Counted from the stretch's first letter, positions 7,405 to 16,833 are shown. The stretch: 64,000 nucleotides of DNA from Nocardia lijiangensis NBRC 108240 (GCF_001613045.1 NZ_BDBP01000016.1:1-64000), one strand, 5' to 3'. Numbers and translations: made by a program. The notes: generated from the letters alone by a model not told the origin.

Positions 7405-7992
7405 ATGGGAAGACCGCCGAAACACGACGCCGATCGGCTGCTGGACGCGGCCGCGGAACTCCTCGCCGCGGGCGGCCCCGCCGCCGTCACCATGTCGGCG
7501 GTGGCCAAAGCCGTCGGCGCGCCGAGTGGGTCGGTCTACCACCGCTTTCCGGACCGCCCCGCGCTGCTCGCCGCACTGTGGTCACGCACACTGCGCCACT
7601 TCCACGACGAACTACTCGCGGTGCTGACCATCGAGAATCCCGGGGAGGCGATCCGCCGCAGCGCGCGGGCGACCCTCGACTGGGCACGCCGAAACCCCCG
7701 CGAGGCGGCCGTGCTGCTCGCGGGGGCACGGGAATTGGGAGAGCGGGACTGGAGCAGGCAGGCGCACAAGGACACCGCGCTACTCAATGCCGCGATCCAA
7801 GACGCGATGACCGAGCTGATCGCGCGCACCGGCGACACCGGCGCCGCGGCGACCGACCGGGTGCTGCTCGCCGTCGTCGACCTGCCCTACGCGCTGGTCA
7901 GACGGTATCTGCGGGCCGGGCAACGGATCCCGCCGCACGCCGCCGATCTCGCCGAGCAGGCCGCGGCGGCGCTGCTCGGCGCGGCGGATTAG
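7405..7992 (+). CDS. TetR family regulator
   Basis: This 195-residue regulator begins MGRPPKHDADRLLDAAAELLAAGG, and the helix-turn-helix continues through MSAVAKAVGAPSGSVYHRFPDRPALLAALW. The SGSVYHRFPDR motif is the normal end of the TetR DNA-binding domain. A palindromic operator lies immediately upstream, which supports autorepression and control of the divergent SRPBCC gene. Its stop codon overlaps by a few bases, tail to tail, with the gene on the other strand. Confidence 0.87.
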   Translation: MGRPPKHDADRLLDAAAELLAAGGPAAVTMSAVAKAVGAPSGSVYHRFPDRPALLAALWSRTLRHFHDELLAVLTIENPGEAIRRSARATLDWARRNPREAAVLLAGARELGERDWSRQAHKDTALLNAAIQDAMTELIARTGDTGAAATDRVLLAVVDLPYALVRRYLRAGQRIPPHAADLAEQAAAALLGAAD

Positions 7993-8315
7993 CGACCGAG
8001 GGCGCTCTCCAGCTGCCTCTTCGTCATCGTGGAGCGGCCCTTGATGTTGCGCTTCTTGGCCTCGTTGTACAGCTGGTCCCTGGTCGGGCCCTTCGGCCCG
8101 CTGCGGCCCGAGCGCTGCCCGCCACGCTGCTGCGGCGACTTGTCCTCGAGCGACGAGCGGCTCGCGGTCTTGGACTGACCGGCCTGCGCGCGATTCTTGT
8201 TGACGGTGCGGGCCGCGATCTCCTTGGCGCGCTTGGTACTCGCGCCGCGGTCCTGCGCGGAATCCTTGATGTGTTCGTATTGCCGTTCCTGTTTGCCGGT
8301 CCATTCCTTCGGCAT
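7989..8315 (-). CDS. Small Rho-N/SAP-like domain protein (often labelled plasmid stabilisation protein)
   Basis: This 108-residue, very basic protein starts MPKEWTGKQERQYEHIKDS, has a Lys/Arg-rich middle, and ends with TRDQLYNEAKKRNIKGRS then MTKRQLESALGR. The C-terminal 35 residues have the helix-extended-helix pattern of Rho N-terminal or SAP-type nucleic-acid-binding motifs. Actinobacterial homologues are usually annotated as plasmid stabilisation proteins without experimental support. AGGAGGTGTG precedes the ATG. A role in nucleic acid binding is likely from composition; a plasmid role is not supported here. Confidence 0.75.
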   Translation of the reverse strand: MPKEWTGKQERQYEHIKDSAQDRGASTKRAKEIAARTVNKNRAQAGQSKTASRSSLEDKSPQQRGGQRSGRSGPKGPTRDQLYNEAKKRNIKGRSTMTKRQLESALGR

Positions 8316-8451
8316 GACACACACCTCCTCTGTCGATCGGATACCCCTGAATCGCACGGGAAACCACCGCGACCCGCCGGTGATCGGCCCCGCCCGCCGC
8401 CTCGTGCGAGACTGAGCCGGTGATCGAGCGTGAGCGAATGGAAGGCAAGTC

Positions 8452-9615
8452 GTGAGCGAGCCAGACAAGCCAACCGCCGGGACCGACACCGGCAAGAAGA
8501 AGGCGCTCGAGCTGCCGGAGCGCGGGGGCGTGATCGGCCTCGGACTGCTCTGGCTCGCGAAGTGGTCGCTGTGCATCGTCGCGATCGCCGCGGGAGCCTG
8601 GGTGCTCGGCTGGATCGTCGCGCGGCTGTGGGTGGTGATCCTGCCGATGGCGCTGGCCGTCGTCGTCGCGACCGTGCTGTGGCCACCCGCCAGGTGGCTC
8701 ACCAAAATAGGGCTGCGGCCGGCGCTCGCCGCCACGCTTTCGGTGCTCGGCTTCCTCGGCCTGCTCGCCGGGGTGATCGCGCTGATCGTGCCCTCGGTGG
8801 TGGACCAGGCCCCCGAGCTGGCCGACAAGGCCACCGAAGGCGTCAACCAGATCCGCAAATGGTTGCAGGGCCCGCCGCTGAACATCCGCGACGAACAGCT
8901 CGATTCCGCGGTGGACGCCATCGTGTCCCGGCTGCAGTCCAGCGCCGAGCAGATCGCGACCGGCGTTTTCAGCGGCGTCACCACCGCCACCTCGGCGCTG
9001 GTCACGCTGTTCCTGGTGCTGGTGCTCGCGTTCTTCTTCATCAAGGACGGGCCGCGCTTCCTGCCCTGGCTGCACAACGTGACCGGCACCCGCGGCGGCA
9101 TGCACTTCGAGGAGGTGCTGCGCCGGATCTGGATCACCCTCGGCGGTTTCATTCGCACCCAGGCGCTGGTCAGCCTGATCGACGCGGTCTTGATCGGCGC
9201 GGGTCTGGTGATCCTCGGCGTGCCGCTGGCCGGGGTGCTCGCCGTGCTGACGTTCATCGGCGGCTTCATCCCGATCGTCGGCGCCTTCGTCGCGGGCGCG
9301 CTCGCGGTGCTCGTCGCGCTGGTCGGCAACGGCCTGACCACCGCACTGATCGTGCTCGGCATCATCCTGGCCGTGCAGCAGCTGGAAGGCAATGTGCTGC
9401 AACCGGTGTTGCAGAGCCGCAGCATGCAGCTGCACGCGGTGGTGGTGCTGCTCGCCGTAACCGCGGGCGGCTCGCTGTACGGCATCGTCGGCGCGTTCCT
9501 CGCCGTGCCGGTCGCCGCCATCGTCGCGGTGGTGCTGCGCTATGTGGGTGAGCAGATCGACGAAGCCTGCGCGCCGCCGCAGGAACCGGACGACGCGGCC
9601 GAACCCGCGCGGTGA
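8452..9615 (+). CDS. AI-2E family transporter (PerM-like)
   Basis: This 387-residue membrane protein has about eight hydrophobic helices: three near the N-terminus, one before the loop containing FFIKDGPRFLPWL, and a C-terminal cluster with GFIPIVGAFVAGALAVLVAL and AVQQLEGNVLQPVLQ. The QxLEGNxLxP motif and GxxIPIVGA are diagnostic of the AI-2E/PerM family, which includes AI-2 exporters and Na+/H+ antiporters. Which substrate applies here is not known. The GTG start was chosen because translation begins just before the cytosolic N-terminus and the gene is divergent from the small basic protein. Confidence 0.85.
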   Translation: MSEPDKPTAGTDTGKKKALELPERGGVIGLGLLWLAKWSLCIVAIAAGAWVLGWIVARLWVVILPMALAVVVATVLWPPARWLTKIGLRPALAATLSVLGFLGLLAGVIALIVPSVVDQAPELADKATEGVNQIRKWLQGPPLNIRDEQLDSAVDAIVSRLQSSAEQIATGVFSGVTTATSALVTLFLVLVLAFFFIKDGPRFLPWLHNVTGTRGGMHFEEVLRRIWITLGGFIRTQALVSLIDAVLIGAGLVILGVPLAGVLAVLTFIGGFIPIVGAFVAGALAVLVALVGNGLTTALIVLGIILAVQQLEGNVLQPVLQSRSMQLHAVVVLLAVTAGGSLYGIVGAFLAVPVAAIVAVVLRYVGEQIDEACAPPQEPDDAAEPAR

Positions 9616-9652
9616 CCCCCGCGCCACATGCGGCTGTGGCAGTGTGAGTTTC

Positions 9653-10489
9653 ATGAAGACGATCCTGATCACGGGGGCGACGTCGGGTATCGGTCTGGAA
9701 GCCGCGCGGCAACTGGGCGAAGCAGGCGATCACCTGATACTCGTCGGACGCAATCCCGAGAAGCTCGACCACGCCGCACGACTGGTCCGCGCGGCGGGCG
9801 CGGGACGGGCGGACACGCTGGTGTGCGATTTCGCGAGTCAGGCCGCGGTGCGCGAACTCGCCGCGGCGGTGCTCGCGACCTACGAACGCCTCGACGTGCT
9901 CGCCAACAACGCGGGCGGTTACTACCCGGACCGTGTGATGACCGACGACGAGGTCGAGTCCACCTTCGCGGTCAACCACCTCGGCGGCTACCTGCTCACC
10001 GAGCTGCTGCTCGACCTGCTGCGGCGCAGCGCCCCGGCGCGCATCCTGTTCACCTCGTCGGTCATGCATTACGGCGCCAGCCTGGACTTCGACGATCTGA
10101 GCCTGGCCCGCAGCTACTCCGGCGAGAAGGCCTACAGCCAGTCGAAGCTGGCCAACATCCTGTACGTCCGCGCGCTGGCGCGGCGGCTGGAGGGCACCGG
10201 GGTGACCGTCAACGCCTTCCATCCCGGCGCGGTGGCCACCGGGATCTGGGATGCGATGCCGTGGTGGGGCAGGCCGTTCGCGGCGGTCGCCAAGCGCGTG
10301 TTCATGATTCCCGCCGCCGAGGGCGGGCGCAGGCTCACCTATCTCGCCTCCGCGCCGGAACCCGCGCGGCACAGTGGACGCTACTTCCAGAACAACGAAC
10401 TGAAGACGCCGTCGCGCCGCGCGCAGGACGACGCGCTCGCCCGGCAACTGGACGAGGTCAGCGCGCGACTGGTGGGGCTCTCGAGCTAG
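9653..10489 (+). CDS. SDR oxidoreductase, retinol-dehydrogenase-like
   Basis: This 278-residue protein has the Rossmann motif TGATSGIG near residue 8, NNAGGYYP in place of the classical NNAG, Ser in FTSSVMHYG, and YSQSKLAN as the YxxxK motif. The overall pattern, including FHPGAVATGI, matches the RDH/WW-oxidoreductase subgroup of SDRs, which act on lipids, retinoids or similar alcohols and ketones. ATG start at 9653, with a preceding GTGAG. No partner gene fixes the substrate. Confidence 0.83.
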   Translation: MKTILITGATSGIGLEAARQLGEAGDHLILVGRNPEKLDHAARLVRAAGAGRADTLVCDFASQAAVRELAAAVLATYERLDVLANNAGGYYPDRVMTDDEVESTFAVNHLGGYLLTELLLDLLRRSAPARILFTSSVMHYGASLDFDDLSLARSYSGEKAYSQSKLANILYVRALARRLEGTGVTVNAFHPGAVATGIWDAMPWWGRPFAAVAKRVFMIPAAEGGRRLTYLASAPEPARHSGRYFQNNELKTPSRRAQDDALARQLDEVSARLVGLSS

Positions 10490-10687
10490 GGAGCACCCGG
10501 ACGCCTGCGAACCCTGCCACCGGCCGGTGGCGCGGATTACCATGCAGTGAGGACTCGAAGAGCACACGCTGACATTCGATCGCCCCGGACGTCCATCACA
10601 CAGACCACGGGGCTCCGTCGATCGGCACCCGGACTTGGGCATCGTCGCCCCTAGCTGATCGTTCGTCCCATTTCCGGAGGAGGACGC

Positions 10688-11224
10688 ATGTCCTACCCGC
10701 TGCACGCGAAGATCTGCCTGACCGGCCACGGTTGCCTCTGCCCCGCGGTCACCCTCTTCCTCGTCTCCGAACCGCTGATGCCGGGCGGGAACATCCTGCA
10801 CCTGCTGGAACAAGCGATCGTCGACGATCCCGGCGCGCCGCCGCGGCCCGACATCCCGCTGGTCGAGTCGCTGGAGACGCCCTCCGAGCCCGGCAGCCCC
10901 GAGCCGCAGATCCACGCCGAACTGCGCCCCTTCACCGCGCACCTGCCCGATCCCGAGCGCCTCCGCGCGATCCTGCACGATCATCTGATCGTAGACCCCT
11001 TCGGACTCGATCTCGGCGACCGCGCCGAGGTGACCCGGCTGGCGCTGCTCCCCGAACACCGCATCGGCTTCCGCCGCAGCGAGGATTTCCAGCCCGACTC
11101 CATCCGCCAGGCCATGCTGGCGATCTACCGGCACTTCGACCTCGACCAGCGCGCACCCCTCGTCTACCACGGCTTCGCGGACCCGACCAACGGATGGTTC
11201 GCCCTGCGCACCGCGGCCGCCTGA
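10688..11224 (+). CDS. Hypothetical protein, 178 residues
   Basis: I do not recognise a family. The ATG has an excellent GGAGGAGGA upstream, so translation is likely. The protein has no transmembrane helix or signal peptide, carries three cysteines within the first 20 residues (CLTGHGCLC, CxxxxxxCxC), a Pro-rich acidic middle (residues 50-75) and a C-terminal globular part (HDHLIVDPFGLDLGDRAEVTRL and onwards). The Cys cluster could bind a metal, but that is speculation. It is flanked by an SDR and, after a 100-bp gap, a convergent Lrp-type regulator. Confidence 0.65.
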   Translation: MSYPLHAKICLTGHGCLCPAVTLFLVSEPLMPGGNILHLLEQAIVDDPGAPPRPDIPLVESLETPSEPGSPEPQIHAELRPFTAHLPDPERLRAILHDHLIVDPFGLDLGDRAEVTRLALLPEHRIGFRRSEDFQPDSIRQAMLAIYRHFDLDQRAPLVYHGFADPTNGWFALRTAAA

Positions 11225-11323
11225 CCCTGCGCCACGAGACGGTCACCTGGCGCGGGTGACCGCCTTCGTGATCTCGAAGTCGAGGCCGAAGTGGTTGAGG
11301 CTCAACGGCCACCGAACCTCGAT

Positions 11324-12364
11324 TCACCCGAGCGAGGCGGGCTCGCTCCAGATGTCGGCGCGCACCACGCGCCTGCTGCGACCGTGCGGGTCGAGGATGT
11401 GCCCGAAGAGCTTGTCGTGGCGCAGGGTGACGGTGCGTTCCGCGATGCGCAGGGCGGGGTGCGCGGTCGCGAGCCCGGCCTCGAAACGCGGGATGTCGGC
11501 CAGGCTGTGCAGATTGGCCTGGATCAGCAGGTTGTGCCCGCCGCTGATGGCGGCGCAGTTGCGCGTCTGCGGGAGCCGGATGATCGCGTCGCCGATCTCG
11601 GCGAGACGATCCGGCGGCGCGTCCAGCCACAGCGTCACCGCGACCGGCCAGCCGCCGAGCGGACGCGCGAAATCGCAGCGGAACTGGAGTAGTCCGAGCC
11701 GGGTGAGCCGATCCAGCCTGCGCTTGACGGTCGAGGCGCTGGCGCCGACCGCGGTCGCCAAGGATTGGTGCGAGGCCCGGCCGTCCAGCGCGAGCTGGGC
11801 GAGCAGCGCCCGGTCCGCGTCGTCGATGCTCACCGCGCGCGCGGGCGCCGTCGGCTGCGGACGCGGAACGTCGAGTTCGGCGCGTTGGTCAGGAGCGAGC
11901 GCGTCGATGCGCCAGCGGCCGCCCTCGGTGAACATGTGCGTGACGATCCTGGCCCGCACCGCCGCGACGTGCGGGATGGCGGGCAGCACGTCCAGTGTGT
12001 AGTGCGACATGGCGCCCAGATCGCGCGCCGCGACGGTGGCCAGCAGGTTGTAGGTGCCCGCGCAACGCTCCACGGTGACCATGTGCGAGTGCTCGCACAG
12101 GCTGCGGCTGACCACGGCCGCCGCGTCGGCGGTGCAGCCGATTTCGACGTAGGCGACGGTGATCTGGTCCAGCAGCCGCGGCCCCGGCGAGGGACTCACC
12201 CAGGCCGCGCCGTGCCGCGTGAGCCGTTGCCAGCGGCGGGCCACGGTCACCGGATCGACCCCGAGCGCGTGGCCGAGCTCCGACCAGGAACCACGCGGCC
12301 GCAGCTGCAGCGCGTTGATCAAGGCGAGCTCGTCTTCGCTCAGTAGTGCGGCGTCATCCTGCAT
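11324..12364 (-). CDS. Lrp/AsnC family regulator, duplicated form
   Basis: This 346-residue protein is two Lrp/AsnC units in tandem. The first helix-turn-helix is ELALINALQLRPRGSWSELGHALGVDPVTVARRWQRL and the second is DRALLAQLALDGRASHQSLATAVGASASTVKRRLDRL, each followed by an AsnC ligand-binding (RAM-like) region. Typical Lrp proteins have about 150 residues, so this is the double-length actinobacterial type. It is divergent from the lactate 2-monooxygenase-like gene, with 114 bp between the starts, and so probably responds to an amino or hydroxy acid and controls that enzyme. The regulatory link is inferred from arrangement. Confidence 0.85.
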   Translation of the reverse strand: MQDDAALLSEDELALINALQLRPRGSWSELGHALGVDPVTVARRWQRLTRHGAAWVSPSPGPRLLDQITVAYVEIGCTADAAAVVSRSLCEHSHMVTVERCAGTYNLLATVAARDLGAMSHYTLDVLPAIPHVAAVRARIVTHMFTEGGRWRIDALAPDQRAELDVPRPQPTAPARAVSIDDADRALLAQLALDGRASHQSLATAVGASASTVKRRLDRLTRLGLLQFRCDFARPLGGWPVAVTLWLDAPPDRLAEIGDAIIRLPQTRNCAAISGGHNLLIQANLHSLADIPRFEAGLATAHPALRIAERTVTLRHDKLFGHILDPHGRSRRVVRADIWSEPASLG

Positions 12365-12478
12365 TCACGCTTCCCATCGTGCCGGATTCCTGCATTCTAG
12401 TAGCCGCGAGTGAATGGCGCCCCATGCTTTCTCCCGGTGGCGCGGTGCGGCGCCGGAGACGAAAGGGCAACCGAATCC

Positions 12479-13642
12479 ATGGCCTTCGCCGATTACCAGA
12501 ACGAGATCTACCTGCGCGGGCTCGGCGGCGTGCAGCCCACGCTGCCCATGTCCTTCGCCGAGCTGGAGGCCAAGGCACAGGCGGCGCTGCCGCCTTCGGT
12601 GTGGTCGTACGTAGCGGGCGGGGCAGGTGACGAACGCACCCAGCGCGCCAACGTGACCGCATTCGACCGATGGGGTCTGGTGCCGCGGATGTTCGTCGGC
12701 GCGTCCGAGCGCGACCTGTCGGTGGAGCTGTTCGGGATGACGCTGCCCGCGCCGGTCTTCCTCGCCCCGATCGGGGTGATCGGGCTGTGCGCCCAGGACG
12801 GGCACGGCGATCTGGCGACCGCCCGCGCCGCGGCGCGCACCGGCATCCCGATGGTGGCCTCCACGCTGTCGGTGGACCCGCTCGACCAGGTGGCGGCCGA
12901 AATGGGCGAGACGCCAGGGTTTTTCCAGTTGTACACGCCCACCGACCGCGATCTGGCCGCCAGTCTGGTGAAGCGTGCGGAGCAGGCGGGCTACAAGGGC
13001 ATCGTCGTCACGCTCGACACCTGGGTCACCGGATGGCGCCCGCGTGATCTCGGCGTCTCGAACTTCCCGCAGCTGCGCGGCCACTGCCTGGCGAACTACT
13101 TCACCGATCCGGTGTTCCGCGCCGGCCTGCCCGGCCCGCCGGAACAGCACCCGCAGGCCGCGGTACTGCGCTGGGTTCAGCTCTTCGGCAATCCGCTCAC
13201 CTGGGCCGACCTGCCGTGGCTTCGCGAACTCACCACGCTGCCGCTCATCGTGAAGGGCATCTGCCATCCCGACGACGCGCGGCGCGCGAAAGACGGTGGC
13301 GTGGACGGCATCTACTGCTCCAACCACGGCGGCCGCCAAGCCAACGGCGGCCTGCCCGCCCTCGACATGCTGGCCGAGGTGGTCGACGCGGCCGACGGCC
13401 TTCCGGTGCTCTTCGACTCCGGCGTCCGCGGCGGCGACCACATCGTCAAGGCGCTGGCCATCGGCGCGACGGCGGTCGGCATCGGCAGGCCCTACGCGTA
13501 CGGTCTCGCGCTCGGTGGCGTCGACGGCATCGTGCACGTGCTGCGCGCGCTGCTCGCCGAGGCGGACCTGATCATGGCCGTCGACGGTTACCGCAGCCTC
13601 GCCGACCTGACCAGAGACGCCCTGCGCCAGGTCTCGGTCTGA
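12479..13642 (+). CDS. FMN-dependent alpha-hydroxy-acid oxidising enzyme, lactate 2-monooxygenase-like
   Basis: This 387-residue TIM-barrel flavoprotein has the active-site set of the family: Lys259 in LIVKGI, catalytic His283 and substrate-binding Arg286 in [12 protein letters not shown], and the FMN phosphate site GVRGG followed by GIGRPYAYG. The overall sequence closely resembles, from memory, the lactate 2-monooxygenase of Mycobacterium smegmatis (LPMSxAxxExxAQxALP, YVAGGxGDExTQRANV), which converts L-lactate to acetate, CO2 and water. A simple oxidase or dehydrogenase activity on another 2-hydroxy acid remains possible. The start is the ATG after GAAAGGG; an upstream in-frame start at 12410 adds an unconserved leader. 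Confidence 0.87.
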   Translation: MAFADYQNEIYLRGLGGVQPTLPMSFAELEAKAQAALPPSVWSYVAGGAGDERTQRANVTAFDRWGLVPRMFVGASERDLSVELFGMTLPAPVFLAPIGVIGLCAQDGHGDLATARAAARTGIPMVASTLSVDPLDQVAAEMGETPGFFQLYTPTDRDLAASLVKRAEQAGYKGIVVTLDTWVTGWRPRDLGVSNFPQLRGHCLANYFTDPVFRAGLPGPPEQHPQAAVLRWVQLFGNPLTWADLPWLRELTTLPLIVKGICHPDDARRAKDGGVDGIYCSNHGGRQANGGLPALDMLAEVVDAADGLPVLFDSGVRGGDHIVKALAIGATAVGIGRPYAYGLALGGVDGIVHVLRALLAEADLIMAVDGYRSLADLTRDALRQVSV

Positions 13643-13649
13643 GCGCCCC

Positions 13650-13694
13650 TTGACTTCAGGTCGACCTGAACTCGCACGCTGAGGGTCGACCTGA
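13650..13694 (+). promoter_or_regulatory. MerR-type promoter with two GGTCGACC boxes
   Basis: A -35-like TTGACT (13650-13655) runs into a perfect 16-bp palindrome, TTCAGGTCGACCTGAA (13655-13670), the arrangement used by MerR/SoxR regulators, which bind the spacer. A second, degenerate copy with the same GGTCGACC core sits 25 bp downstream (13684-13691), just before the ribosome binding site of the methyltransferase. The MerR gene encoded second in this unit is the likely binder. Confidence 0.55.
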
Positions 13695-13707
13695 GGAAAG
13701 GGATGAC

Positions 13708-14298
13708 ATGGGTGAGTTCGGAGAACAGGAAAGCCGCGGCTACGATCGCCGCGCCACCAGACTGCTCGGCGGTCTGTACCGGCACATCGCGGACGAGGTG
13801 GCCACGTCGACCGGGACCGGTGAAGCGGTGCTCGACGTCGGGACCGGCCCGGGAGTCCTGCTGGCCCACCTCGGGCGCAGACGGCCGGATCTGCTGCTGC
13901 ACGGCGTGGACCTCTCGCCGCACATGATCGCGCTCGCCCGCACCAAACTGGCCGGGCGGCCCGTCGAGCTGTCGGTGGGCGATGTGGGCGCACTCCCCTA
14001 CCCGGACAACAGTTTCGACCTGATCGTCTCGAGCCTGAGCATGCACGAGTGGCCGGATCCGGTGGCCGCGGCGGCCGAGCTCGAGCGGGTGCTCCGGCCA
14101 CGCGGGACACTGGCGCTCTACGACTTCCGTTTCGTCCGCGACGCCGCGATGCGGACCGCGTTGGGCGCGCGTTTCGAGGAGCCGACGGTACGCAGGAAGG
14201 TCGTGCGGCCCCGCGGGTATCCGATCGGGCTCTATGCCCAGTGGACGGCTCGAGCGGCGTGTCGGACGAGGTCCGTCGATGATTCGCGCTACGCCTAG
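13708..14298 (+). CDS. Class I SAM-dependent methyltransferase
   Basis: This 196-residue protein has motif I AVLDVGTGPGVLLAHL, an acidic residue after strand 2 in LHGVDLSPHMIALAR, GDVGALPYPDNSFDLIVSS as motif II/III, and VLRPRGTLALYDFR. These make a complete Methyltransf_11-type fold. It starts with ATG after GAGGAAAGGG and is followed 10 bp later by a merR gene on the same strand, so the pair probably forms an autoregulated operon. The substrate is unknown; MerR partners suggest a role in response to a small toxic or metabolic compound. Confidence 0.82.
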   Translation: MGEFGEQESRGYDRRATRLLGGLYRHIADEVATSTGTGEAVLDVGTGPGVLLAHLGRRRPDLLLHGVDLSPHMIALARTKLAGRPVELSVGDVGALPYPDNSFDLIVSSLSMHEWPDPVAAAAELERVLRPRGTLALYDFRFVRDAAMRTALGARFEEPTVRRKVVRPRGYPIGLYAQWTARAACRTRSVDDSRYA

Positions 14299-14308
14299 GG
14301 TGCTGTGT

Positions 14309-14758
14309 ATGCCCGAATCCGCGGTGACGATCGGCGAACTGGCCGCGCGATTCGGCCTGGCCACCCACGTGCTGCGCCACTGGGAGGACCTCGGCCTGCT
14401 CGCGCCGCACCGCGATTCCGGAGGTCGCCGCGTCTACCGCGCCGACGACGCGGAGACGGTGGCCGTCATCCTGCTGGGCAAGCGGGTAGGTCTGTCGCTG
14501 AACGAGATCGCCCGGCTGTTCGAGAGCGCCGCGGATCGTGACGCGCGCCGCGAGCTGCTGCGCGCGCACCGCGATCAGCTGGCCGCGCGGATCGCGCGCG
14601 CCACCGCGGCGCTGGACACCATCGAGCACGCATTGGAGTGCGACGCAATGGATTTCCGTTCGTGCCTGCATTTCCGCACGAAGGTCGACGAGGCGCTGCG
14701 ACTCGGCGTCGACGGGGTGGCGGCCCACCCCGTCGACGTTCCGCTCAGCGAGCGGTGA
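14309..14758 (+). CDS. MerR family transcriptional regulator
   Basis: This 149-residue regulator starts ESAVTIGELAARFGLATHVLRHWEDLGLLAPHR, the MerR winged helix, then a dimerisation helix (residues 70-108), and ends with Cys111 and Cys119 in a CDAMDFRSCLHF segment common in MerR proteins of actinobacteria. It is probably co-transcribed with the methyltransferase from a promoter that contains MerR-type boxes. Its last 14 bases overlap the 3' end of the convergent P450 gene. Confidence 0.85.
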   Translation: MPESAVTIGELAARFGLATHVLRHWEDLGLLAPHRDSGGRRVYRADDAETVAVILLGKRVGLSLNEIARLFESAADRDARRELLRAHRDQLAARIARATAALDTIEHALECDAMDFRSCLHFRTKVDEALRLGVDGVAAHPVDVPLSER

Positions 14759-15923
14759 CCGTGGTGGGCAGGCTCGCGAAGCCGCGGTTGTTGGAGGAGT
14801 GGATGCGGCGCAGCTGCGCGGCGTCGATGTCGTAGTCGGCGACCGTGGCGACGATCTCCTCCAGCGCGACGCGCAGTTCCAGCTGGGCCAGGTTCGCGCC
14901 GAGGCAGTGGTGGCGGCCGCTGCCGAAGACCAGCGCGGCGCCGGTGTCGCGGTCCAGGTCGAAGGCATCGGGGTCGGCGAAGACCTCGGGGTCGCGGTTG
15001 GCCGAGCCGGTCAGCAGCAGAATGCGCGCACCGGCCGGAATGTCGGTGCCGTGCAGGGTGATCGGTTCGGTGGTGCTGCGCAACTGGGACTGGGTGGCAG
15101 GTTCGTAGCGCATGCCCTCGGCGATCCACTCGTCGATGCGTCCGCCGAAAGCCGCGCGGCGCTGGTCGGGGTGCTGCCACGCGGCGTGCCAGAGGTTGCC
15201 CAGCGTCAGCATGGTGGTCTCGATGCCCGCGCCGACCAGCAGGATCAGCACCCCGACGATCTCCTCGGGGCTGAGCCGGTCGTCGCCGTCGGCGGCGTCG
15301 AGCAGACCGGAGAGCAGGTCGTCGCGGCGGGTCTTGCTCCGTTCGATGGTGAGCTCGGTGTAGTAGCCGACCAGCGTGCCGATGGCCTGCATCGCCTCCG
15401 GGCGCAGATCGGTGGATTCCTCCTCGGTGTACATGATTTCCATGCCCAGCTTGCGGAGCATCTCGCGGTCCGCCTCCGGGACGCCGACCAATTCGGAGAT
15501 CACATCGGTGGGGAACGGGCCCGCGAAATCGGCCATCAGATCGAAACTTTCGCGTTCCAGCAGTGGCTGCCACAGGCCGCGCGCGATCTCCCGTAGTCGC
15601 GGCTGCAACTCCTGCACTCGCCTATTGGTGAACGCACGGGCAACCAGACCGCGCAGACGAGTGTGCTTGGGCGGGTCCATCGCGACGAAGGAAAAGAACC
15701 GCTCGGCCTGAGGTCCCCAGAATGCGGGTTCCATGCGCAGTCCGTTGGCGCTGGAGAACCGATCCGAATCACGCAGCGCGGCAACGATATCGGCGTGCCG
15801 GGAGAATGCGTAGAAATCGTCGGCCGGGTTGTGGAAGACGGGCGCCTCCGCGCGTAGCCTGGCGTAGTACGGATAGGGATCGCGGTGGACGTCGAAATCG
15901 TACGGGCTGTACTGCAACTGCAT
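14745..15923 (-). CDS. Cytochrome P450
   Basis: This 392-residue P450 has the I-helix oxygen-activation motif GAGIETT at 231-237, the K-helix ExxR pair Glu269/Arg272, and the heme loop FGSGRHHCLG with the axial Cys340. The I-helix Glu in place of Asp is a tolerated variant. Size and sequence are those of soluble bacterial class I P450s, which need a ferredoxin and reductase; no such genes are adjacent. The start is the ATG at 15923, because the preceding 46 in-frame residues are unconserved. It is divergent from a methyltransferase gene. The substrate is unknown. Confidence 0.88.
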   Translation of the reverse strand: MQLQYSPYDFDVHRDPYPYYARLRAEAPVFHNPADDFYAFSRHADIVAALRDSDRFSSANGLRMEPAFWGPQAERFFSFVAMDPPKHTRLRGLVARAFTNRRVQELQPRLREIARGLWQPLLERESFDLMADFAGPFPTDVISELVGVPEADREMLRKLGMEIMYTEEESTDLRPEAMQAIGTLVGYYTELTIERSKTRRDDLLSGLLDAADGDDRLSPEEIVGVLILLVGAGIETTMLTLGNLWHAAWQHPDQRRAAFGGRIDEWIAEGMRYEPATQSQLRSTTEPITLHGTDIPAGARILLLTGSANRDPEVFADPDAFDLDRDTGAALVFGSGRHHCLGANLAQLELRVALEEIVATVADYDIDAAQLRRIHSSNNRGFASLPTTVTAR

Positions 15924-16020
15924 GACGTAGCCTTCCGGGGGCCGTGCGAGATTCACGCTCGCTACCGGTTCGCAACTCGAGCTGACACGATGAGCGTAGT
16001 CGAAATGAATTGAGGGCAAG

Positions 16021-16833
16021 GTGAACTCGGAATCGGCAGCTGCCCGGGTGGATATCAGCAAACCGCACCCGGCGCGCCGGTACGACTACTGGCTCGGCGG
16101 AAAGGACAATTTCCCGGCGGACCGGGACTCGGCCGACGCGGTGGCCGAGGCATTTCCGACCGTGCGCCTCGCCGCGGTGGAGAACCGCAACTTCCTGCGT
16201 CGCGCGGTGACCTACTTGGCCGCCGAGGCGGGCATCCGGCAGTTCCTCGATATCGGCACCGGCCTGCCCACCGCGGGCAACGTGCACGAGATCGCGCAGG
16301 GCATCGCGCCCGAATCGCGCATCGTGTACGTCGACAACGACCCGATCGTGCTGGTGCACGCCAGAACGCTGCTGGACAGCTCACCCGAAGGCGCGACCGC
16401 CTACCTCGACGCCGACCTGCGCGACCCGGATCGGATCCTCACCCACCCGGATCTCACCGGCACGGTCGACCTGACCGAGCCGATCGCACTGATGCTGGTG
16501 GCCATCATGCACTTCATCACCGACGACGAGGCGCCCTACGGCCTGGTGCGCCAGCTCAGCGAGGCACTGCCCTCCGGCAGCTACCTGGTGATGACGCACG
16601 CCACCAACGATCACCTCACCGACGAGGACCTCGCCGAGACCAAGCGGGCCAACAAACGCAGCGGCGTCCCCTTCCAGCTGCGTTCCACCGCCGAATTCCG
16701 CCAATTCTTCACCGGCTTCGACCTCGTCCCACCCGGCATCACCTCGGTGATGACCTGGCGCCCCGAAGTCTGGCGCCCCCACCCCCGCCCCGAAGCGGTC
16801 TCCATGCTCGGCGCCGTCGCCCGCATCCCCTGA
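16021..16833 (+). CDS. SAM-dependent methyltransferase, SAV2177/DUF574 family
   Basis: This 270-residue protein begins VDISKPHPARRYDYWLGGKDNFPADRD, the signature of the actinobacterial S-adenosyl methyltransferase family (Methyltransf_19, formerly DUF574). Motif I is FLDIGTGLPT, followed by VYVDNDPIVLVHA. GTG start. Members are numerous in Streptomyces and Nocardia, often near regulators or secondary-metabolism genes, and almost none has a known substrate. It is divergent from the P450 gene, with 97 bp between the starts. Confidence 0.85.
   Translation: MNSESAAARVDISKPHPARRYDYWLGGKDNFPADRDSADAVAEAFPTVRLAAVENRNFLRRAVTYLAAEAGIRQFLDIGTGLPTAGNVHEIAQGIAPESRIVYVDNDPIVLVHARTLLDSSPEGATAYLDADLRDPDRILTHPDLTGTVDLTEPIALMLVAIMHFITDDEAPYGLVRQLSEALPSGSYLVMTHATNDHLTDEDLAETKRANKRSGVPFQLRSTAEFRQFFTGFDLVPPGITSVMTWRPEVWRPHPRPEAVSMLGAVARIP

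Noticed and set aside
12365..14968. 867-codon minus-strand frame opposite lactate 2-monooxygenase and methyltransferase genes
   Set aside because: Crosses several clear genes on the other strand and has no recognisable domain.
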